Counted from the stretch's first letter, positions 15,172 to 25,094 are shown. The stretch: DNA of 64,000 nt from Candidatus Nitrosopumilus sp. (GCA_013215285.1 JABSRD010000001.1:641208-705207), one strand, 5' to 3'. Made by a program: numbers and translations. The notes: a model not told the origin generated them from the letters alone.

Positions 15172-16518
15172 ATGAAATCTATAATTTTTGTTTTATCGAT
15201 TTTTACTGTTTTACTTTTAGGTTCATTATCAGCTCCTTTAGCATTTGCACAAATTCAATCTGGTGGTGTTTCATCTGATACTATTCCTAAAGGTAGTTCG
15301 TGGTATGTAGGTGAAGGTCTCAAACAAGGTGATTTCTTTTCGTATTCAATGTGCCATGTAGATTACAAAGAATGTGTTCAATTTGAAATGGACATGTGGA
15401 TTAAAGGTGATATACAAACTGGAAGTGAAACTAAATGGTTAGCTGAAGTTGTTGTTTATGATGGTAGTAAAATTATTGTCGGTGAAATGGAATTAGGAAA
15501 AATTGCTCCAGAACCAACTGGCGGTACTGAAAATTTAGGTATCTATAGAGGTGCATTCAAGTCATCTGTTGCTTGGTTATCGGCATTTGCAACATCTGAT
15601 GGAAGTTCAGGCGGAAAAGGACCTAAAGAATTTGCTTCAATATCTTGGGGAAAAATTGGAAATATTGGTGGTGAACAAGTTATTCCAAAAGCAATTGAAA
15701 CAGTTACAGTTCCTGCAGGAACTTGGGAAACTGTTGTAGTTTCATGGAAAACTGGTGGTGCCACAAGTAGTGTTTGGATTCTTGATGATTTTCCATTTCC
15801 TATCAAGGCCTCAACTTTGACTCATGTGTCTTCAGGAATACCTCCACCCGAGTATGTTTTTGAATTATTAGATTATAGAGAAAATGTACAACAATCACCA
15901 TTCGATGGAATTATTCCAACTGAAGATGAATTTAAAAAACTAGGTTGTAATACTGATATGACAAAAGAGGTTACCCTAAAGAAAACAAGTCGTTACTTTG
16001 GTTATCAACTAGTTGTATTGTATGGTCCTGAAGATCTTGTTCAAGGTTGTCAGATGCAATGGCTAATTAAATTCATTAGCATCTATAGTGATGTTGAATT
16101 TCTTAACCAAGTTCAATATGACATTTTGGTAGTGGATGATAACTTGAATCCTCTAAGATCAATTGCAGATGAAGAAGGACGAAAATTCCTCTATTCCCCA
16201 TCTGGACTGGCAACTGTTGATATGATTATCAAAGAAGAACCTGGTGTTGCAAATTACGTTATCTGGATTTATGGATTGGCCCCTGATGGAATTGTTCCAT
16301 CAACTGTTGCTGATTATTTAGAAATTCCTCTTACAATATTTGCATCTGAAGGTAGTTCTACTCCCGATACTACACCTGTAATACAACCTCCAACTGGAAT
16401 CCCCTCTTGGATTAAAAATAACGCTGGATGGTGGGCTGATGGCTCAATAGATGATGACTCCTTTGTCCAAGGAATTCAGTTTTTAATCAAAGAAGGAATC
16501 ATGAGTGTTCCATCCTAA
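15172..16518 (+). CDS. Secreted thaumarchaeal protein with C-terminal WIKNNAGWW motif
   Basis: A 448-residue exported protein with a clear signal peptide (MKSIIFVLSIFTVLLLGSLS, cleavage near AFAQ). The body (35-390) is beta-rich, with YVGEGLKQGDFFSYSMC and a tryptophan-rich middle. The end carries SWIKNNAGWWADGSIDDDSF followed by VQGIQFLIKEGIM. This tail recurs at the C-terminus of many exported thaumarchaeal proteins, and its job is not known; attachment or sorting is a guess. It is monocistronic, with a T-rich leader. Confidence 0.65.
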   Translation: MKSIIFVLSIFTVLLLGSLSAPLAFAQIQSGGVSSDTIPKGSSWYVGEGLKQGDFFSYSMCHVDYKECVQFEMDMWIKGDIQTGSETKWLAEVVVYDGSKIIVGEMELGKIAPEPTGGTENLGIYRGAFKSSVAWLSAFATSDGSSGGKGPKEFASISWGKIGNIGGEQVIPKAIETVTVPAGTWETVVVSWKTGGATSSVWILDDFPFPIKASTLTHVSSGIPPPEYVFELLDYRENVQQSPFDGIIPTEDEFKKLGCNTDMTKEVTLKKTSRYFGYQLVVLYGPEDLVQGCQMQWLIKFISIYSDVEFLNQVQYDILVVDDNLNPLRSIADEEGRKFLYSPSGLATVDMIIKEEPGVANYVIWIYGLAPDGIVPSTVADYLEIPLTIFASEGSSTPDTTPVIQPPTGIPSWIKNNAGWWADGSIDDDSFVQGIQFLIKEGIMSVPS

Positions 16519-16569
16519 GATTATCTACATTCAAATTGTTAAAACCTTCCAAAAAATAATGTAGTAATC

Positions 16570-16929
16570 ATGGTAAGTCTTTTTAGATATCCAAAACGTC
16601 GTCTAAAAAAATTACTTAGAGATGGAGAATATGTGAAAGCCCTTGAGTTTGGAAAAAGTTTAGATGCCAAGTTTTCTGATGATGCTGATTTCATGTTTAT
16701 CATGGGTGGTGCTTTTTTTATTGTACAAGATGCAAAAAATGCACTTCCATATTTTGAAAAAGCGATTCAACTAGGTGGAATTGATGTTGAAACACTCAAA
16801 CTCAAAACTGATACCCATTTAGCTTTAGAACAAAAAGAAGAAGCGATTGATTGTTGTTACCAAATTTTAAAATTAGACCCAAAACATGATGATGCTAAAG
16901 AATTAATTAAAAAACTTGAAAATATCTAA
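16570..16929 (+). CDS. TPR-repeat protein
   Basis: A 119-residue protein made of about three tetratricopeptide repeats: residues 18-35 (GEYVKALEFGKSLDAKF), 37-70 with the NALPYFEKAIQLGG signature, and 75-110 with EEAIDCCYQILKLDPKHDDA. TPR arrays bind other proteins and scaffold complexes; no partner can be named. It lies 50 bases after the secreted-protein gene on the same strand and may share its transcript. Confidence 0.75.
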   Translation: MVSLFRYPKRRLKKLLRDGEYVKALEFGKSLDAKFSDDADFMFIMGGAFFIVQDAKNALPYFEKAIQLGGIDVETLKLKTDTHLALEQKEEAIDCCYQILKLDPKHDDAKELIKKLENI

Positions 16930-16941
16930 TCCCTAAAACTA

Positions 16942-17418
16942 TTATTTCTTTTTCATCTGGTATGCATTTTCCATTAACCAATCACAAAATTTTGTTACCT
17001 TTTCATTGAATTCTGTCCAGATGTGTACTGAATGAGGTAATATGTCGATTTTCCAACTATCTGTGTAAATTCTCACTCCTTCTGTATCATCATTCATGTA
17101 TGCATCTTGTGTTTGTACATCTCCGAGTATTTCTTTTGCTTTTTGTTTAATTAATTCTCTATCTATTGGGAATTTTTTCCTATCGTAATCTATTATCAAA
17201 CTCAAATCTCTTTTTCCATACATATCAAATTCATCTATTCTTCCTTGTTTTGGAAAATTCACAATTAATTTAATGTTATATTTTTTTCCAACCTCTTTTC
17301 CAATTTCCACTATTCTGGTATATCCTGAGCCTGGACTTTTCTTTAAAAGAAATCTGATTTGTACCAGTTCTTTTTTTAATTCAGATTGAAGATCAAATAC
17401 TAGTTCAGAAAATATCAT
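16942..17418 (-). CDS. Hypothetical protein, 158 aa
   Basis: A soluble alpha/beta protein with a lysine-rich C-terminus. The core contains DMYGKRDLSLIIDYDRKKF and a segment EGVRIYTDSWKIDILPHSVH that looks like paired strands. No motif identifies it. It is convergent to the TPR gene and divergent from the gene at 17501, with no obvious operon. Confidence 0.5.
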   Translation of the reverse strand: MIFSELVFDLQSELKKELVQIRFLLKKSPGSGYTRIVEIGKEVGKKYNIKLIVNFPKQGRIDEFDMYGKRDLSLIIDYDRKKFPIDRELIKQKAKEILGDVQTQDAYMNDDTEGVRIYTDSWKIDILPHSVHIWTEFNEKVTKFCDWLMENAYQMKKK

Positions 17419-17500
17419 TACTATATCTGATGAAAATTCCTATTATAATCATTAATCTACACCTGTATTGGTTTTTTTAGAACTTCATTTGATTGAAAAT

Positions 17501-18142
17501 ATGGCAATGCCTCAAGATTATGATGGAGTAAGAACTGATGAATCTGAAAGAACTGATAATGTTGATGAATACAGACGAACATGCATTGATTTCATTGAAG
17601 ATATTTCTCACAATTACGAGGAATGGGTTGACTATTACAAATTGCCTGAGGATGAAGATAAACGAAGACGTGCAGAAATTCACGCAACCATTACAAAAAC
17701 AAATGAGTGGATTGCAAAGGTTGCACAGTCTATCAAAGCCGTTGATATTGTAATGAATGATGGAATTCAAAAGATGGCAGAATCAACTGCTGGTAAACCC
17801 ATTCAAATTGGAGTTTTCATAAATCAAACATCTAGTTACACTGAGAATAAACCTGGAATTATTGATGTAATTGTTAAGGCAAGTGGAAGAACTGGACGGA
17901 AAACAAAACTTGGATTTCATTTTAAAAATGATAGATTTAGAATAGAATCTACATGTGGGGCATATTTTGATGAAAGTAATTTACCTGCTGGAGAATTTGA
18001 AATGATGGATATTCATTTACAATTACATGCAGAAAATGCAAAACAACGTGATGTGATCTCATTTACTGTAACTGTTAGTGAAATTGAAAATGATATTGAG
18101 ATGGATAAACGAGGTCTAACTACAATTGTTCATCTAGTTTGA
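17501..18142 (+). CDS. Hypothetical protein, two-domain (helical + beta)
   Basis: A protein of about 213 residues. The frame is open from a TTG at 17468, but the ATG at 17501 (MAMPQDYDGVRTDESER) gives a more natural start. The first half is helical and acidic (DFIEDISHNYEEWVDYYKLP); the second half is a beta sandwich-like part (IQIGVFINQTSSYTENKPG and on). No family is recognised. Its stop is almost adjacent to the convergent beta-propeller gene. Confidence 0.5.
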   Translation: MAMPQDYDGVRTDESERTDNVDEYRRTCIDFIEDISHNYEEWVDYYKLPEDEDKRRRAEIHATITKTNEWIAKVAQSIKAVDIVMNDGIQKMAESTAGKPIQIGVFINQTSSYTENKPGIIDVIVKASGRTGRKTKLGFHFKNDRFRIESTCGAYFDESNLPAGEFEMMDIHLQLHAENAKQRDVISFTVTVSEIENDIEMDKRGLTTIVHLV

Positions 18143-18143
18143 T

Positions 18144-20357
18144 TTAGCGTATTATTTCTTCATCAATGTATTCGATAAATTTTCCAGTGTTCTCAAGTTT
18201 AATTGAATTTACTTCATTCAAACCATCAAATGAATTCATCTTTAGATATCCTTGAGAAGCTGTATACAAAATATCATCAATGTAAAATGTTCTTGCATTG
18301 TTCATTCCGTAATACTTAGAACTTTCATCTGAATGAGTTACTGTTCCTTTGATGTTAAATCCATTTGATTTATCTAAATCAAATACATAGAATCCACTCC
18401 AGCGATTATATTCTGGTGCAAACATCTTTGAACTTGTTATGTTGTCCAGACTTTTGATGTCTCCGCTAATTGGAATTGAAAGCACTCCTCTTGTTTTATC
18501 AAAGAAGAATGCTTTGTGATTGTATAGTGCCTCTGATTGTGTTGAACTATCCCCTATGATGATATCATCTGTAACTTTTGGATTATTGACATCTGCAACA
18601 TTGAATAATGCAATTTTTATTCCTAATTGTTGAATTCGTCCCTCACCAATTTCCTTTGTATCTCTACCTATTCCAATAACGTATTCTTCATCATATGGGT
18701 GCAAATAGTTTGAAAATCCTGGAATTTTTAATTTACCTAAAATTTTAGGTGTATCTGATGATAAATCAATTACAAAGAAAGGATCAATTTGTTGGAATGT
18801 AACAAGGTATAGTCTATCACCCATGAATCTAGCTGAAAATATACTCTCATCTGGTGCAATATCTTCTAGTTCACCAACAATGTTTAGTTGCTCATCTAAA
18901 ACATACACTGAATTTGAGCGGATTGTTCCTTCGTATTGGGTATAAATCTCAATTGTGGTAGCAACTCTGAATCTGTCTCCACTTTGGTCCATGGAGAATT
19001 GGTTTAGTAATCTACCTGGAACAATTCCCTTTGTAACATATTCTATTTTTTCTTTATCAATTGATATTTTATGAATAATTGTTTTTCTTGTGTCTTCTTG
19101 GATTTTTACATCATATTCGTTTAGTGCTTTTTTAATTTTTTCAAATAATTTTTCTTTTTCATTTTTATCCATTTCGTTGTATGAATTTTGCATTAATTCT
19201 GAAATTTTTATCCACTGTGTAGATGAACTTAATGATGAATCGTTTTGAATAGATTTGATTTCATTTTGAATTTCATTTGGTAGTAATGGAACTACAACAT
19301 CAAAAAATCTATCTCGTGATGAATTTTCATAAAATCCAAATGGCGTATTTTGTTGATATGTCAAGTAAAAGTTGTCTTCTGAAACATAGAATGCACCAGT
19401 ATGTCCCATAAGAAATGTTTCAGAATTTATTGTATCACTAAATATGTCAATTGCAGTTAATGTACTAAAGTTTGAAAACTCTTCTATATTATCAAAGTAG
19501 AATGCATCTGGAGTCATAATTTTAATTGAATCCTCTAAAATTATTGGTAGTCTTGGGTATTGATGATTAATGTTACTGTTAGTTACAAAATATGCATAGT
19601 CTCCAATCATTCGTGCATCTCTGAAATGCCCATCAATGGAGTAATCTTTGAGAATTGTAGGTTTTTCTTTATCTGATACATCTACAATTAGTGCATGAGT
19701 AACAGAACTGTAAGAACGTCTTGGAATAAAGTCAAACTGTGGTATTATTTCATCATCACTTTGTCCGTTGTAAAATATTACTAGTCTGTCATCATTTAGG
19801 AACATATTTTGGATATATTGGGATTCAATGTCTAGTGCAATTTTGAGAATTACTTTGGCATCTTCTGCAGGATATGCATCAATAATTGAAAGTGTATTTT
19901 TAGAAACAATGTAAACATACTTTGAATCATTTTTGATATAGTCTGGTTCATCTACATTTTTCACTTGAACATTTGTAGTTGAATAGTCTGATCCTCCAGA
20001 TTCTGATTTTGATATTGTATCTGAAGGCATTGGTATTACACCTGATGCAGCAGATTCCATCACAAATGCATCATTTACTGCCATAGTTCTAACTCTAGTA
20101 TCATAGAAACCCCCTCCAAACAATGCAGATGCATCAAGAATATCTTTTAGTTCTTCTTGGGATGATATTTTTTTAATGTCATTTGTTCCCTCAAAAAATT
20201 CTGATGCAGATTTATCGACATAAATTATTTCTGGAGATGTTTGTAAGATTTCTGGTTGTTGATCAAAAGCAATTGCATACATAATTCCTGCTGTAACTAT
20301 TACCGAAATGGCCACTGCAATTGGAATTAGTACTTTGGAACTCATTTTAGCTATCAT
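18144..20357 (-). CDS. Exported beta-propeller protein
   Basis: A 737-residue protein with an N-terminal membrane anchor or signal (VLIPIAVAISVIVTAGIMYA). The body matches the secreted C-terminal beta-propeller family: TTNVQVKNVDEPDYIKND, YVYIVSKNTLSIIDAYP, then repeated blades with ARMIGDYAYFVTN, ARFMGDRLYLVTFQQIDPFF and RTFYIDDILYTASQGYLKM. A charged helical insert lies at about 355-425. The family is found on archaeal and bacterial cell surfaces; its ligand is unknown. Translation may start at the fifth codon (MSSKVLIP). Confidence 0.8.
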   Translation of the reverse strand: MIAKMSSKVLIPIAVAISVIVTAGIMYAIAFDQQPEILQTSPEIIYVDKSASEFFEGTNDIKKISSQEELKDILDASALFGGGFYDTRVRTMAVNDAFVMESAASGVIPMPSDTISKSESGGSDYSTTNVQVKNVDEPDYIKNDSKYVYIVSKNTLSIIDAYPAEDAKVILKIALDIESQYIQNMFLNDDRLVIFYNGQSDDEIIPQFDFIPRRSYSSVTHALIVDVSDKEKPTILKDYSIDGHFRDARMIGDYAYFVTNSNINHQYPRLPIILEDSIKIMTPDAFYFDNIEEFSNFSTLTAIDIFSDTINSETFLMGHTGAFYVSEDNFYLTYQQNTPFGFYENSSRDRFFDVVVPLLPNEIQNEIKSIQNDSSLSSSTQWIKISELMQNSYNEMDKNEKEKLFEKIKKALNEYDVKIQEDTRKTIIHKISIDKEKIEYVTKGIVPGRLLNQFSMDQSGDRFRVATTIEIYTQYEGTIRSNSVYVLDEQLNIVGELEDIAPDESIFSARFMGDRLYLVTFQQIDPFFVIDLSSDTPKILGKLKIPGFSNYLHPYDEEYVIGIGRDTKEIGEGRIQQLGIKIALFNVADVNNPKVTDDIIIGDSSTQSEALYNHKAFFFDKTRGVLSIPISGDIKSLDNITSSKMFAPEYNRWSGFYVFDLDKSNGFNIKGTVTHSDESSKYYGMNNARTFYIDDILYTASQGYLKMNSFDGLNEVNSIKLENTGKFIEYIDEEIIR

Positions 20358-20414
20358 TTTAACAACTTGAATTTAGTGTTTACTACTTTAGACCTTTTTT
20401 GGATGACTATTTTG

Positions 20415-20771
20415 TTATTCGTCTAACGTAATTTCGATTGCTACTCTTTTTTCTTTGGCTCTTTCTTCACCGGGATATTTTAATTGAGATATTTTTTTAT
20501 TCAATTCTTCATTATCCACCAATTTTGCGTTTCCTAAAAAGATAGAACCATTATATTTTATTTTGATTTGAGGATTTACTAGGGCATTTTGAAACCAATC
20601 GCCATCTGGTTTGTGTCTTGAAACGTAAATTTTTCCATCATAATTTACTGCTCGAAGCATCACTGTGTGCTCTTTTCCTGTCTTTCTTCCTTTTGTTATG
20701 AGAATTGGTCTAAACAAATTTTCTTTGATTTGCATGCGTGATTTTTTCCCTGTCAAGTAATTTAACCCCAT
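20415..20771 (-). CDS. Deazaflavin (F420)-dependent nitroreductase family protein
   Basis: A 118-residue single-domain protein of the split-barrel DDN/DUF385 family, which uses coenzyme F420H2 (or FMN in some members) to reduce quinones and other acceptors. Signature phrases are ILITKGRKTGKEHTVMLRAV (cofactor phosphate loop), DGKIYVSRHKPDGDWFQNAL and NPQIKIKYNG. Thaumarchaeota are known to make F420. It is divergent from the PRC-barrel gene. Confidence 0.7.
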   Translation of the reverse strand: MGLNYLTGKKSRMQIKENLFRPILITKGRKTGKEHTVMLRAVNYDGKIYVSRHKPDGDWFQNALVNPQIKIKYNGSIFLGNAKLVDNEELNKKISQLKYPGEERAKEKRVAIEITLDE

Positions 20772-20824
20772 TGATGGAAATTCCTGATATTTGGTATGAT
20801 AAGCAAATCTGAATATTTGAGAAT

Positions 20825-21277
20825 ATGTCAGTAAAGCTAGAAGGAATGCCTAACAACTTGACTACTGCTGATTCTTTTACTGGAAAAAAAGTCATAGACC
20901 GAGAAGGAATTGAATATGGTAAAGTAAAACACATACACATTAACCAAGACACACTTGTTGTATCTGGTGTAACCATCCATCAAGGATTCCACAAAGACTA
21001 TTTTCTTTCAGAAGATTATATTGACAAATTTTCTGAGGAGACACTACTTCTTAGTAGACCTCCTGTTAGAGTAGGAATAGTAGTTACTGATATTGATCGT
21101 CATAAAATTGGTAAAGTAAAACGATTACATCGAAACCCTGACACCAATGAATTAGAATCAATAGAAGTAAGTTATGGTTTAATGCATTCAAAAATCCTAT
21201 CCAAATCTGAAATTTGGGGAGTGGGAGAAAAAGTCATTTTAGGTATGACTAAAGAAGAATTCAATAAAATTGAATAA
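20825..21277 (+). CDS. PRC-barrel domain protein
   Basis: A 150-residue protein with two similar beta-barrel segments: residues 14-60 (DSFTGKKVIDREGIEYGKVK) and 78-125 (RVGIVVTDIDRHKIGKVKRL). PRC barrels occur in ribosome maturation factor RimM and in photosynthetic reaction centres, and as short stand-alone proteins in archaea. There they may bind RNA or partner proteins. The doubled barrel is visible; the partner is unknown. Confidence 0.65.
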   Translation: MSVKLEGMPNNLTTADSFTGKKVIDREGIEYGKVKHIHINQDTLVVSGVTIHQGFHKDYFLSEDYIDKFSEETLLLSRPPVRVGIVVTDIDRHKIGKVKRLHRNPDTNELESIEVSYGLMHSKILSKSEIWGVGEKVILGMTKEEFNKIE

Positions 21278-21315
21278 TTTCTTTTAAACTTTTTTTTAAA
21301 AACAACACTTTTTGA

Positions 21316-21423
21316 TTATTCTGTTTTTTTAGAACAACTTGTACAAATAGGAATTCCTTCTTGAATTGTTATTTCTACATTTGATGAGTGACATTTTTGG
21401 CATAATCCTTTCATAAGACACAT
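21316..21423 (-). CDS. Mini zinc-ribbon protein, 35 aa
   Basis: A complete short frame MCLMKGLCQKCHSS...IPICTSCSKKTE with two CxxC knuckles (C8-x2-C11 and C27-x2-C30) about 16 residues apart, the spacing of a rubredoxin-like zinc ribbon. His12 and Cys2 add possible ligands. Such single-ribbon proteins are common in archaea and usually bind nucleic acid or protein. It lies between the PRC-barrel gene and the ABC transporter, on the opposite strand. Confidence 0.6.
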   Translation of the reverse strand: MCLMKGLCQKCHSSNVEITIQEGIPICTSCSKKTE

Positions 21424-21482
21424 TCTCAAATACCTCTTTAAATTTTTTATGAGTACTCAAATCAATACTTAGCAATTTATAA

Positions 21483-22502
21483 TTGAAAAATGCGATCATT
21501 GTGTTGCACTATATTGAAACAAAATCTCTTACAAAATCATTTGGAGATGTAATTGCAGTAAATGATATTTCTTTTTCAGTTGAAAAAGGAGAGATCTTTG
21601 GATTTTTGGGACCTAATGGTGCTGGAAAAAGTACCACGATGATGATTTTTACTACTTTGTTAAAACCAACATCTGGTCAAGCTTTGATTTGTGGATTTGA
21701 TGTGATGACAAATGCAAAACAAGTCAGACAAAGTATTGGATATGTCCAACAAGAAACAACTGTTGATGAGTATTTGACTGGACGAGAAAATCTTCTATTA
21801 CAAGCAAAACTAAATCATATTCCAAAAAATGAAATTAACAATAGGATAGATGAAGTTTTAGAGCTAATCGAATTATCTGATAAACAACACAAGTCTGTAG
21901 TTACATATTCTGGTGGTATGAGGAAGAGATTAGATATTGCAGGTGGTCTATTGCATAGACCAAAGGTGTTGATTCTTGATGAGCCTACAGTTGGATTAGA
22001 TATTCAGACTCGTAGAAAAATTTGGGAATACATTAAAAAAATCCATGATGAATTTGAGATGACAATATTTCTATCCACTCACTATATGGAAGAAGCAGAT
22101 CAACTATGTGATAGAATTGGAATTATTGATGGGGGAAAAATTCAGGTAATTGATTCGCCAACAAATATGAAAAATGCTATGGGAAATGAGGTCATTTCAA
22201 TAGTGGTTGAAAATAATGAACATCATGATTCTTTCTTATCTGAACTTCAAAAAATCAAATTTGTAAAAAAAATTAACAAAGATGGGCTCAAATTTGTTCT
22301 TTTTGTATCTAATGGAACTGAAGTTATCCCAAAAGTTTTTCAAATTTCATCAGAACTCGACATCAAAATTACTTCGATTTCTCTAACCCAACCAAGTCTT
22401 GATGATGTGTTCCTTTCATACACTGGACATGAAATTAAAGATGATGATACTAAATTTAATCGAAGACGTGAACATGCAAAAATGAAGAGGTTACGTGCAT
22501 GA
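21483..22502 (+). CDS. ABC-2 type transporter, ATP-binding subunit (DrrA/CcmA-like)
   Basis: The ATPase half of an exporter. Visible motifs are Walker A GPNGAGKST, signature YSGGMRKRLDIAGGL, Walker B VLILDEP and the H-loop STHYMEE. The 100-residue C-terminal extension after the nucleotide-binding domain is typical of the DrrA family (drug, lipid or polysaccharide export). The annotated start is TTG; the true start may lie about 10 codons later, near HYIETKSLTKSFGD, where similarity to the family begins. It overlaps the permease gene by 4 bases. Confidence 0.88.
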   Translation: MKNAIIVLHYIETKSLTKSFGDVIAVNDISFSVEKGEIFGFLGPNGAGKSTTMMIFTTLLKPTSGQALICGFDVMTNAKQVRQSIGYVQQETTVDEYLTGRENLLLQAKLNHIPKNEINNRIDEVLELIELSDKQHKSVVTYSGGMRKRLDIAGGLLHRPKVLILDEPTVGLDIQTRRKIWEYIKKIHDEFEMTIFLSTHYMEEADQLCDRIGIIDGGKIQVIDSPTNMKNAMGNEVISIVVENNEHHDSFLSELQKIKFVKKINKDGLKFVLFVSNGTEVIPKVFQISSELDIKITSISLTQPSLDDVFLSYTGHEIKDDDTKFNRRREHAKMKRLRA

Positions 22503-23284
22503 ATACTTTGATGTATGACACTTATACAATTTTTTGGAGAGAATTAAAAAGATACAAAAAATCTCGAAGTGGTGTTTTAATTAGATTAATTCAACCTGCA
22601 ATTTGGATCATTGTCATTGGAAATACTTTTTCAGGAACTCAACCATTAATCCAATCTGTTGGTTTTGAAGGAGAGTATATTGAATTTATGACACCTGGTG
22701 TCATCATTCTTACTGCAATTTTCACTAGTATCTTTGGTGGTGTAAACACTTTATGGGATAGACGGTATGGTTTTATGAATAAAGCATTAACTTCTCCAAT
22801 TTCTCGTTCTGCAATTGCTTTGGGAAAAATGTCTGCAATTTCTTTGATTGCAGCTATGCAAGCTAGTTTGATTATTGGAATTGCTTTAGCAATTGGTGTC
22901 AATTTTCCAAATCCAATCATGATTATTCCAATAATGGCAGTTGTAATTTTATTCTCATTAGGATTTTCTGGAATTTCTGTAATAGTTGCAGCAACTGCAA
23001 AATCTCAAGAAACTTTTTGGGGCGTAATTAATTTTCTTGGAATGCCTTTGTTCATGTTGAGTCCTGCATTATTTCCATTAGAATTACTTCCAGATTGGCT
23101 AGCATTAATTGCAAAACTAAATCCTGTCACCTATACTGTTTTGTTAGTAAGAGCAATGATGACTGGTGTATCTGAGGGTGGAACATCTATACTGTTTAGC
23201 CTCGTAATTCTTTTTGCATTTGTATTTGTGATGATTGGACTTGCAAGCTATGTGTTTACGCGTGAAGTGAATAAACCATTTTGA
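22499..23284 (+). CDS. ABC-2 type transporter, permease subunit (DrrB-like)
   Basis: The membrane half of the exporter, 261 residues with six hydrophobic segments. It carries the ABC-2 family phrase SALFPLELLPDWLALIAKLN-like region (residues 190-213) before the last helices, and the N-terminal coupling segment YTIFWRELKRYKKSRSGVL. It starts inside the stop of the ATPase gene, so the two are translationally coupled. The substrate cannot be inferred. Confidence 0.85.
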   Translation: MNTLMYDTYTIFWRELKRYKKSRSGVLIRLIQPAIWIIVIGNTFSGTQPLIQSVGFEGEYIEFMTPGVIILTAIFTSIFGGVNTLWDRRYGFMNKALTSPISRSAIALGKMSAISLIAAMQASLIIGIALAIGVNFPNPIMIIPIMAVVILFSLGFSGISVIVAATAKSQETFWGVINFLGMPLFMLSPALFPLELLPDWLALIAKLNPVTYTVLLVRAMMTGVSEGGTSILFSLVILFAFVFVMIGLASYVFTREVNKPF

Positions 23285-23355
23285 GAGAAAGTTGACAAAA
23301 AATCAAATAATTGTTAGCTTTGATGGACTTTGTAAAATTTTGAAATAAGTATTCG

Positions 23356-24942
23356 TTGTCAATAATTTTACCAATTGTTATGGTATTTTCAGTAATTTTA
23401 CTAGCTAGTACTTTTACACAATATTCTTCAGCTTATGGAGATTATGATTTTATTTCAGAATGGGGTCAGTTTGGAATTATGACTCCTGGTCAGTTTTCAT
23501 ATCCTCAATTTATTGCAGTAGATGCTGATGGAAATTCATACGTTAGTGATTTGGGAAATAAGCGCATTCAAAAATTTTCTAGTACTGGTGAATATCTCAC
23601 TCATTGGGGACAAAGTGGAACATTGCCTGGAGAATTTCATTATCCTTCTGGAATTGCAATAAATGATAATTTTGTTTATGTTGCAGATCATGATTTACAC
23701 AAAATTCAAAAATTTTCCCTTAATGGAACATTTGTTGATCAGTGGGGAAGTAAAGGAATTCATGATGGGGAATTCAAATACCCATACGGAGTTGCAGTTG
23801 ACTCTGAGAATTTTGTTTATGTTGTAGATACTGGTAATCAAAGAATTCAGAAATTTACATCTGATGGAGAATTTGTTTTGTCATTTGGAACAAGTGGCAT
23901 GGGCCCTGGTCAATTCCTTACCGTCATTGGAATTGCTGTAGATGAGGAGGGAAATGTGTATGTTACTGATAAAGGAAATCGTAAAATTGAAAAATTTACC
24001 TCTGATGGTATTTTGATAAAGTCTTTACCTTTTCGTGGATTAAACTATGTTTTTGCTCCTGAAGGAATTACAATCGATCCTAATGGCAAAATATTTGTTG
24101 TAAATACTGACAATGACCGAATTTTATATTTAGATCAGTATGATGACTTGTCTCTTAACATATTTGAACAACTCGGACCATATGGTTCAACATTTACAAT
24201 GCTTACTGATGTTGCAATTGGAATTAATGGAGAATTATTAATTATAGATTCTGCATCTCATAAAGTACAATCATTTGAAACACCATTTTATGTTGAACCA
24301 ATAATTATTGAAATAATTGAAATTATAGAGCCTGAAATTATTGATGAATTATCAACTGATGAAATTAATCCTACTATTATGGCTCCAAGTGATTTGGTAT
24401 TAGAAGCAACCAGTCTATTTACACCTGTATCTATTGGAGATGCAATTGCAAATGATAATGACAGTGGAATTAGAGCCATATTGAATAATGCCCCTGAAGA
24501 ATTTTCTTTGGGAGTGAATAAGGTTACTTGGATCGCATTTGATAATGCTGGTAATACTGCAGAAACATATCAAATGATTACAATACTTGCTTGTGGTAAT
24601 GTCCACACTGACTATAACTTGATTGTTGGTAGTAGTGAAGATGACTTTATTCAGGGAACATCTGCAAATGATCTAATATTTGGATTAAACGGCAATGATT
24701 TTGTTAGTGGCGCTGATGGAAATGACTGTATTTTTGGTGGAGATGGTGATGACATTCTTTATGGGAATGATGGCGATGATACCATTTATGGTGCTGATGG
24801 ACATGATGTCATTAAAGGACATGCTGGAACTGATTTGCTTTTTGGCCAATCCGGACTAGATGTAATTGATGGTGGTAACAATTATGATAGATGTAATATT
24901 TCAGATTCACAAAATGATTTGATTGTTAATTGTGAAGAATGA
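23356..24942 (+). CDS. Secreted NHL-repeat protein with HYR-like and RTX calcium-binding repeats
   Basis: A 528-residue exported protein: signal peptide at 1-26, then an NHL beta-propeller (about 30-310) with repeats such as GNKRIQKFSSTGEY and GNQRIQKFTSDGEF. A HYR-like immunoglobulin domain follows (about 340-415, with GVNKVTWIAFDNAGN). The end is an RTX region (about 425-510) of GGxGxDxxx nonapeptides (FGGDGDDILYGNDGDDTIYG) that bind calcium and fold only outside the cell. The start is TTG. A surface adhesin or scaffold role is likely but unproven. RTX repeats are best known from bacterial type I secretion substrates. Confidence 0.8.
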   Translation: MSIILPIVMVFSVILLASTFTQYSSAYGDYDFISEWGQFGIMTPGQFSYPQFIAVDADGNSYVSDLGNKRIQKFSSTGEYLTHWGQSGTLPGEFHYPSGIAINDNFVYVADHDLHKIQKFSLNGTFVDQWGSKGIHDGEFKYPYGVAVDSENFVYVVDTGNQRIQKFTSDGEFVLSFGTSGMGPGQFLTVIGIAVDEEGNVYVTDKGNRKIEKFTSDGILIKSLPFRGLNYVFAPEGITIDPNGKIFVVNTDNDRILYLDQYDDLSLNIFEQLGPYGSTFTMLTDVAIGINGELLIIDSASHKVQSFETPFYVEPIIIEIIEIIEPEIIDELSTDEINPTIMAPSDLVLEATSLFTPVSIGDAIANDNDSGIRAILNNAPEEFSLGVNKVTWIAFDNAGNTAETYQMITILACGNVHTDYNLIVGSSEDDFIQGTSANDLIFGLNGNDFVSGADGNDCIFGGDGDDILYGNDGDDTIYGADGHDVIKGHAGTDLLFGQSGLDVIDGGNNYDRCNISDSQNDLIVNCEE

Positions 24943-25094
24943 CTGTTATTCTAAATCCTTGTTCTATACTTTTAGAATTTTTTTTCTAAACGAAATTTTA
25001 TTCTATATGGAATTATATCCATTCTCCACAACTATATTCTAACAATGAATAATGAAGTAACAGTTTATGGAGCAAAAGTTTTCCTTAAAATTTA

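Noticed and set aside
15543..15806. Minus-strand and other-frame ORFs inside long genes (for example 15543-15806, 32801-33085, 38540-38932)
   Set aside because: They lie wholly inside well-supported genes on the other strand or in another frame, and their translations show no motif; they are shadows.
17468..17500. TTG start giving 11 extra residues on the 17501 gene
   Set aside because: A good ATG follows at 17501, and the extension is hydrophobic, T-rich leader sequence.
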